From the NCBI RefSeq assembly GCF_003056335.1, contig NZ_PYWA01000005.1, positions 124,001 through 188,000 of the forward strand: a DNA stretch of 64,000 nucleotides. Reading direction: 5' to 3'. A program made the translations under genes and the position numbers. Position 1 is the first letter of the stretch. Each line of letters begins with the position of its first letter. This DNA comes from Paracoccus indicus. Its GTDB lineage: Bacteria; Pseudomonadota; Alphaproteobacteria; Rhodobacterales; Rhodobacteraceae. Positions 58,919 through 64,000 of the stretch are shown here, in pieces. The notes beneath the pieces were generated by a model. It saw only the letters and a program-made list of their open reading frames with translations, was not told where the DNA came from and did not search any database.

Positions 58919-59548
58919 TTATTTCGTGCCGAACATGCGGTCGCCCGCGTCGCCCAGGCCGGGCACGATATAGCCGTGATTGTCCAGCTTCTCGTCCAGC
59001 GAAGCGGTGAAGATCGGCACGTCGGGATGGGCCTCGCGCATCCGCTCGACGCCTTCGGGGGCGGCCAGCAGGCAGAGGAAGCGCAGGTTCTTGGCGCCGC
59101 GCGCCTTCAGCATGTTGATCGCCTCGACCGAGGAATTGCCGGTGGCCAGCATCGGATCGACCACGATGGTCATGCGGGCGTCCAGTTCCTTAGGGACCTT
59201 GCAGTAATATTCGACGGGCTTCAGCGTCTCGGGGTCGCGGTAGAGCCCCACGAAACCGACGCGCGCACCCGGGATCAGCTCCAAGATGCCGTCCAGCAGA
59301 CCGTTCCCCGCCCGCAGGATCGAGATCAGCGCCAGCTTCTTGCCCTCCAGCGTGGGGGCCTCCATCTCGCACATGGGGGTCTGGATGGTAATCGTGGTCA
59401 GTTCCAGCTCGCGCGTGACCTCATAGGCCAGCAGCAGGCTGATCTCACGCAAGAGGCGGCGGAAACCGGCGGTCGAGACCTGTTCCTGGCGCATGATCGA
59501 CAGCTTGTGCTGGATCAGGGGGTGATCGACGACGGTCAGATGGGGCAT
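58919..59548 (-). CDS. upp: Uracil phosphoribosyltransferase
   Basis: Upp converts uracil and PRPP to UMP. The 209-residue sequence has [20 protein letters not shown], the PRPP loop [16 protein letters not shown] and a C-terminal [13 protein letters not shown], all typical. It is the last gene of cdd-deoA-deoB-add-upp and abuts add by one base. Confidence 0.97.
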   Translation of the reverse strand: MPHLTVVDHPLIQHKLSIMRQEQVSTAGFRRLLREISLLLAYEVTRELELTTITIQTPMCEMEAPTLEGKKLALISILRAGNGLLDGILELIPGARVGFVGLYRDPETLKPVEYYCKVPKELDARMTIVVDPMLATGNSSVEAINMLKARGAKNLRFLCLLAAPEGVERMREAHPDVPIFTASLDEKLDNHGYIVPGLGDAGDRMFGTK

Positions 59549-60519
59549 CAGGCGAATTCCTTTTTCAGGCGGTCTTTGGTGGATGTGTCGCAGAAGGCAG
59601 CCTCGGCGGCCCAGAGGTTGATCTGTCGGAACTCGGTATCGCCCCAGCCAAAGACCGATGCAAGCCGGTCGTATTCATCGCGCATCGTCGTGTGGAAGAA
59701 GGGCGGATCGTCGGTGGACACGGTGACCCGCACGCCCGCATCGGCCAGCCTGACGATGGGGTGCTTGTCCCACGACGTATAGACACCAAGCGCGATGTTC
59801 GATCCCGGGCAGACCTCCAGCGTGATTTCCCGTTCGGCCAGATCGCGGACCAGCTGCGGGTCCTCGATCGCCTGCACGCCGTGGCCGATGCGGGTGCAGC
59901 CCAAGTCCAGCGCCTGACGCACACTGTCCGGCCCGCCCCATTCGCCCGCATGGCAGGTCAGGCCCAGACCGGCTTCGCGCGCGCAATCGAAGCTCCAGGC
60001 GAAGTCCGTGGCCTTGTGGACCTGCTCGGCCCCGCCCATGCCGAAGCCGGTGATCCAGCCGCCGCCCGCGTCGAAGGCGGTTTCCGCCGCGCAGAGCGCC
60101 GAAAGTTTCGCGTGATCCGGCCCCATGTGGCGGATGGCCGTGACGATGCCGCGGCTGTCGATGCCCATGGCGCGGCCCTTGTCGGCCACCTCGGACATGG
60201 CGGCCAGGTAATCGCGCCAAGCCGACAGATCGCCCCCGCCGCAGAATTCGGGCGAGACGAACAGCTCGGTATAGATCACGCCTTCCTCGGCGCATCGCTC
60301 CAGCACCTCGGCCAGCAGGCGGGCGTAATCGAGGGGCGTGGTCAGAACGGCGGTCGCGGCCTCGTAGCAGCGCAGGAAGCCGGGGAAGTCGTCATAGACA
60401 TAGGCGCCGCGTTCGTCGAAGACGCCGCTCAGGTCGGTGCGCTTTTCCTTGGCGACGGCGCGGATGAAATCGGGCGGTGCCGCGCCCTCCAGATGCAGGT
60501 GCAGTTCGATCTTCTTCAT
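59548..60519 (-). CDS. add: Adenosine deaminase
   Basis: Add converts adenosine to inosine with a zinc ion. The 323-residue amidohydrolase has the zinc ligands in [21 protein letters not shown] with catalytic His, GHGVQAIED, and the final Asp in [12 protein letters not shown] specialised adenine deaminase is less likely from these motifs but cannot be fully excluded. It overlaps deoB by ATGA. Confidence 0.92.
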   Translation of the reverse strand: MKKIELHLHLEGAAPPDFIRAVAKEKRTDLSGVFDERGAYVYDDFPGFLRCYEAATAVLTTPLDYARLLAEVLERCAEEGVIYTELFVSPEFCGGGDLSAWRDYLAAMSEVADKGRAMGIDSRGIVTAIRHMGPDHAKLSALCAAETAFDAGGGWITGFGMGGAEQVHKATDFAWSFDCAREAGLGLTCHAGEWGGPDSVRQALDLGCTRIGHGVQAIEDPQLVRDLAEREITLEVCPGSNIALGVYTSWDKHPIVRLADAGVRVTVSTDDPPFFHTTMRDEYDRLASVFGWGDTEFRQINLWAAEAAFCDTSTKDRLKKEFA

Positions 60520-61694
60520 AGGAAGGATTGTCCGTGCTTGGGGGCCGCAAGCCCCAGATGTTCCATGACCGAGGCCCCGATGTCGGCAAAGCCCACCTGC
60601 CCGACCGAGCGCGTGCCCGCCCCATGGACCAGCACCGGCACGCGTTCGCGGGTGTGATCGGTCCCGCGCCACGTCGGGTCGTTGCCATGATCGGCGGTGA
60701 AGATCGCCAGATCCCCCGGCCCAAGCGTCGAAAGGAACCGCCCCGCGACCGTGTCGAACCACTCCAGTTGCGCGGCATAGCCTTCCACGTCGCGGCGATG
60801 GCCGAAATTCGTGTCGAATTCGACGAAATTGGCGAAGGTCAGACTGCCTTCCGAGGCTTCCCCCCCAAGTCGGACCAGATATTCGCCCAGGTCGGCGTCG
60901 GATTTGCCCTTGTGAAGATGCTTGATGCCGCGATGGCTGAAGATGTCGCCGATCTTGCCGATGGCATGGGTGTCGCGGCCCGCCTCGGACGCGATGTCCA
61001 GAATGGTCTGCGCCGGCGGCGCGATGGCGAAATCGCGGCGGTTCGGGGTGCGTTTGAAGCTGCCCGGCTGGCCAAGGAAGGGACGCGCGATGACCCGCCC
61101 CACCCGCATCTTGTGCAGCATGGGCGACAGGTCGCGGCAGAGGTCGATCAGCCGGTCCAGCCCGAAGACGTCCTCATGCGCGGCGATCTGCAGCACGCTG
61201 TCGACCGAGGTGTAACAGATGGGCCAGCCGGTCTGCAGATGCTCGGGGCCGAAGTCGTCGATCACCTGCGTCCCCGAGGCATGGCAATTGGCCAGAATGC
61301 CGCCCGTCCCCGCCAGTTCGCAGATGCGCGCCGTCACCTCGGGCGGGAAGGCGGGCGTGATGTCGGGGAAGTAGTGCCAGTCCCAAGGCACAGGAACGCC
61401 CGCGATCTCCCAATGACCCGAGGGGGTGTCCTTGCCGCGCGACATCTCGGTCGCGGCACCCCACAGGCCCTGCGGTTCGACCATCAGCCCCGGAGCCTCA
61501 TCCCCCGAGGCCAGTTTGACCGCCTGGCCCAGCCCAAGCCCCGCCAGATGCGGCATCGACAGCGGCCGCGACTGCGCGATATGGCCGACGGTGTTGGCCC
61601 CGGTATCGGGCTGGCCGTCGTTGAAATATTGATCGGCGTCAGGCGCTCCACCGATGCCGACGCTGTCCATGACGATCAGGAAGGCGCGGGTCAT
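60516..61694 (-). CDS. deoB: Phosphopentomutase
   Basis: DeoB interconverts (deoxy)ribose 1-phosphate and 5-phosphate. The 392-residue alkaline-phosphatase-fold enzyme has FLIVMDSVGIGGAPDADQYF with a metal ligand and the phospho-Thr region GANTVGHIA. HRDVEGYAAQLEWFD and IFTADHGNDPTWRGTDHTRE with further metal ligands follow. It overlaps deoA and add by four bases each. Confidence 0.97.
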   Translation of the reverse strand: MTRAFLIVMDSVGIGGAPDADQYFNDGQPDTGANTVGHIAQSRPLSMPHLAGLGLGQAVKLASGDEAPGLMVEPQGLWGAATEMSRGKDTPSGHWEIAGVPVPWDWHYFPDITPAFPPEVTARICELAGTGGILANCHASGTQVIDDFGPEHLQTGWPICYTSVDSVLQIAAHEDVFGLDRLIDLCRDLSPMLHKMRVGRVIARPFLGQPGSFKRTPNRRDFAIAPPAQTILDIASEAGRDTHAIGKIGDIFSHRGIKHLHKGKSDADLGEYLVRLGGEASEGSLTFANFVEFDTNFGHRRDVEGYAAQLEWFDTVAGRFLSTLGPGDLAIFTADHGNDPTWRGTDHTRERVPVLVHGAGTRSVGQVGFADIGASVMEHLGLAAPKHGQSFL

Positions 61695-62974
61695 GCGGTG
61701 ATCCTTTCGCGGATCAGGGGGCCGGGCTGGCCGTCGTCCCCAAGGTGATAGGCCACCTGCACGGCGGCGATGGCCACCTGCGCGGCGGTATCATCGGCAG
61801 CATGGACGAAGGCCAGCGGGCGGTCGGGTCCGACCTCATCGCCCAGCTTGGCCATGCGGTCCAGACCGACGCGCGGATCGATGGGATCGCCCGCGCGCAC
61901 CCGCCCCCCGCCAAGGGCCAGAACGGCATGGCCAAGCGCCGTCACGTCGATCCGGGCGATGCGTCCGGCAGGTGTGGGAACCGGGCGGATGACCGGCGCG
62001 ACAGCCAGATACGCGGCGGGGCGCTGCATCAGGTCGGTCGGGCCGCCCTGCGCGGCCACCATGCGGCCAAAGACCTCGGCGGCGGCCCCGCTGTCCAGCG
62101 TGCCAGCCAGCCCTTCGGTCGATTGCCCGGCAAGCGCCAGGCATTCCTGTGCCAGGGCCAGCGTCAGGTCGCGCAGCGCGCCTTGTTCGCCCTGCAGCAC
62201 GCGGATCGCCTCGGCGACCTCCAGCGCGTTGCCGGCGCTGCGGGCCAGGGGTTGGTCCATGTCGGTGATCATGGCCGAGGTCCGGCATCCAGCGCCGTTG
62301 GCGGTATCGACAAGGGCGCGCGCCAATCGCGGCGCGCTGTCGGGCTTCTTCATGATCGCCCCCGACCCCGCCTTGACGTCCAGCACCAGCGCATCCAGCC
62401 CCGCCGCCAGCTTCTTCGACAGGATCGAGGCGGTGATAAGGTCGATCGACTCGACCGTCCCCGATTCGTCGCGGATCGCGTAAAGCCGCTTGTCGGCGGG
62501 CGCGACATCCCCCGTGGCCGAGACGATGGCGCAGCCGATCCGACGCACGATGCGGGCGAAATCCTGCTGGCTCTGATCGCAGAGGAAACCCGGAATCGCC
62601 TCCAGCTTGTCCAACGTGCCGCCGGTATGGCCAAGGCCCCGCCCCGAGACCATCGGCACGAAGACGCCCCGCGCGGCCAGCAGCGGCGCCAGTACAAGGC
62701 TGACCGTGTCGCCGATGCCGCCGGTCGAATGCTTGTCGACCACCGGACCCGACAGGTCCCATTGCAGCACCTGCCCGCTGTCGCGCATGGCACGGGTCAG
62801 GGCGACGCGGCCCTCGGGGCCTACGCCCTTGGTCAGGACGGCCATGGCAAAGGCCCCGGCCTGCGCCTCGCTGACGGAACCATCGGCAAGGCCCTGCGCG
62901 ATCAGCGCCGCGCCGGGGCCGTCCAGCCCCCGACCGTCTCGGATGGCTGCGATGACGGGACGCGGATCGGTCAT
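61691..62974 (-). CDS. deoA: Thymidine phosphorylase
   Basis: DeoA cleaves thymidine to thymine and deoxyribose 1-phosphate. The 427-residue sequence has the family signature VDKHSTGGIGDTVSLVLAPL, SGRGLGHTGGTLDKLEAIPG and DALVLDVKAGSGAIMKK. I start at MTDPRPVIAA (62974), where the ATG overlaps the cdd stop. Confidence 0.96.
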   Translation of the reverse strand: MTDPRPVIAAIRDGRGLDGPGAALIAQGLADGSVSEAQAGAFAMAVLTKGVGPEGRVALTRAMRDSGQVLQWDLSGPVVDKHSTGGIGDTVSLVLAPLLAARGVFVPMVSGRGLGHTGGTLDKLEAIPGFLCDQSQQDFARIVRRIGCAIVSATGDVAPADKRLYAIRDESGTVESIDLITASILSKKLAAGLDALVLDVKAGSGAIMKKPDSAPRLARALVDTANGAGCRTSAMITDMDQPLARSAGNALEVAEAIRVLQGEQGALRDLTLALAQECLALAGQSTEGLAGTLDSGAAAEVFGRMVAAQGGPTDLMQRPAAYLAVAPVIRPVPTPAGRIARIDVTALGHAVLALGGGRVRAGDPIDPRVGLDRMAKLGDEVGPDRPLAFVHAADDTAAQVAIAAVQVAYHLGDDGQPGPLIRERITA

Positions 62975-63366
62975 GACGCGTTGGTCATGTGACCGGCGTC
63001 GAAACGCCCCGGCAGCAGGTCGCCCACCGTGGTCTCCAACCGCGCGCCTGCGGTCGTGGCCAGCACGACCGGCACATCGGCATCGGCGAATTCGGCCAGC
63101 TTCTGCCGACATCCGCCGCAGGGTGGCACGGGGCTGGGGCTATCGGCGATGACGGTGACCTCGGTCAGGCGCGTTTCGCCGGCCGCGACCATGGCGGCGA
63201 TGGCGCCCGCCTCGGCGCAGGTGCCCTCGGGATAGGCGACGTTCTCGACGTTGCAGCCCGTGTAGACCACGCCCGAGGCCGAGCGGATCGCAGCCCCGAC
63301 CTTGAATTTCGAATAGGGCGCATAGGCGTTTTCACGCACCTCGCGTGCAGCGTTCATCAAAGACAT
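62971..63366 (-). CDS. cdd: Cytidine deaminase
   Basis: Cdd deaminates (deoxy)cytidine to uridine. The 131-residue zinc enzyme has Cys50 and Glu52 in EGTCAEAGAI and the zinc ligands Cys83 and Cys86 in PPCGGCRQKL. The start at 63366 follows AAGGACGG; an ATG three codons later is possible. It heads the nucleoside-salvage operon. Confidence 0.95.
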   Translation of the reverse strand: MSLMNAAREVRENAYAPYSKFKVGAAIRSASGVVYTGCNVENVAYPEGTCAEAGAIAAMVAAGETRLTEVTVIADSPSPVPPCGGCRQKLAEFADADVPVVLATTAGARLETTVGDLLPGRFDAGHMTNAS

Positions 63367-63488
63367 GGGTCCGTCCTTATCAAATCCTTGCCGACAATCT
63401 GCGCGTCCGTGGCGATCTGCGCAAGCAGGCCGTCGAAGTCGTGCGTGACGAACGCCATGCACAAGCCCGCTGTTCCCCATGGATGATA

Positions 63489-63506
63489 TGGTTTAACGGT
63501 AAACCA
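63489..63506. promoter_or_regulatory. Inverted repeat upstream of the malic enzyme gene
   Basis: TGGTTTA-ACGG-TAAACCA is a perfect 7-4-7 inverted repeat, 22 bases before the malic enzyme start and in the region divergent from cdd. The size and TGGT/ACCA ends suit a GntR-type regulator site. It is an inference with no regulator nearby. Confidence 0.4.
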
Positions 63507-63528
63507 ATTCCGAAACCGGAGGGGCAGA

Positions 63529-64000
63529 ATGGAAGACCGCAGGCAGGACAGCGCGCGCCAGGCAGCACTGGATTATCATGAATTTCCGCGACCCGGTAAG
63601 CTGGAGATCCGCGCGACCAAACCGATGGCCAACGGCCGCGACCTGTCGCGCGCCTATTCCCCCGGCGTGGCGGAAGCCTGCCTCGAGATCAAGGCCGATC
63701 CCGTTACCGCCGCCCGCTATACCAGCCGCGGCAATCTTGTTGCCGTCATCTCGAACGGGACGGCGGTTCTGGGGCTTGGCAACATCGGCGCATTGGCCTC
63801 GAAACCGGTGATGGAGGGCAAGGCCGTCCTCTTCAAGAAATTCGCCGACATCGACTGCTTCGACATCGAGGTGAACGAACCCGACCCCGTCAAGCTGGCC
63901 GAGATCGTCTGCGCGCTGGAACCGACCTTCGGGGCCGTGAACCTTGAAGACATCAAGGCGCCCGACTGCTTCGTCGTCGAAAAGCTGTGCCGCGAACGGA
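63529..64000 (+). CDS. maeB: Malic enzyme, N-terminal part (cut by window edge)
   Basis: The first 157 residues of an NAD(P)-dependent malic enzyme, which decarboxylates malate to pyruvate. [37 protein letters not shown] and [35 protein letters not shown] identify it. The start follows GGAGGGG. Alphaproteobacterial MaeB-type enzymes usually carry a C-terminal phosphotransacetylase-like domain, which would lie outside this window. Confidence 0.94.
   Translation, partial: MEDRRQDSARQAALDYHEFPRPGKLEIRATKPMANGRDLSRAYSPGVAEACLEIKADPVTAARYTSRGNLVAVISNGTAVLGLGNIGALASKPVMEGKAVLFKKFADIDCFDIEVNEPDPVKLAEIVCALEPTFGAVNLEDIKAPDCFVVEKLCRER

Overview
The window is a gene-dense, high-GC stretch of an alphaproteobacterial chromosome, most likely a Rhodobacteraceae member close to Paracoccus. 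The evidence is: a LexA box of the alphaproteobacterial type (GAAC-N7-GAAC) in front of lexA; an NDUFA12-type complex I accessory subunit; a methionine synthase split into two overlapping genes; divergent betIBA and choXWV; divergent hemC and hemE; and codon use strongly biased to G/C at third positions. No genus-level marker such as 16S rRNA is present, so the genus is an inference.

Layout. 1-7.4 kb: TRAP transporter membrane genes (dctM cut by the window edge, dctQ) divergent from a sorbosone-dehydrogenase-type gene, then a YegD-like Hsp70, guaB and a FadL-type porin. 7.5-16 kb: ATPase-metA-ppk2, an SDR dehydrogenase, a PotD-like binding protein and the split metH. 16-22.7 kb: choline uptake and oxidation to glycine betaine (betIBA / choXWV). 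22.7-25.8 kb: capsule export (kpsM divergent from kpsE-kpsT). 25.8-29.1 kb: alpha/beta hydrolase, DUF2147 and hisA-hisF-hisE. 29.2-33 kb: accB-accC-aat, facing DUF2155, mlaD and NDUFA12. 33-37.9 kb: clpX and clpP, then pth, DUF2332, DUF2237 and a secreted protein. 37.9-44.9 kb: trpB, an unknown gene, tRNA-Pro(TGG), DUF192 with a double cold-shock protein, pdxH, fabI, a LysE-type exporter, gpt and a PRC-barrel protein. 44.9-55.9 kb: trpE-ppiD, an aminotransferase and a proline-rich membrane protein on the minus strand; trpG-trpD-ung-trpC-moaC-moeA-lexA on the plus strand. 55.9-64 kb: hemC/hemE, a SPOR protein, the nucleoside-salvage operon cdd-deoA-deoB-add-upp, and the start of a malic enzyme gene cut by the right edge.

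How it works together. Most of this is core metabolism in tightly packed operons with many ATGA start/stop overlaps. The most coherent accessory system is osmoprotection: choline import by ChoXWV and oxidation by BetA and BetB, under BetI. Convergent gene pairs are often separated by strong hairpins. No gap between genes exceeds about 220 bases. I saw no CRISPR array, IS element, integrase, prophage or rRNA. I found no clear previously undescribed system; the more unusual points are the split metH, the divergent capsule exporter, ung inside the trp operon, the Met/Asp-repeat PRC-barrel protein and several unassigned palindromic operator candidates.
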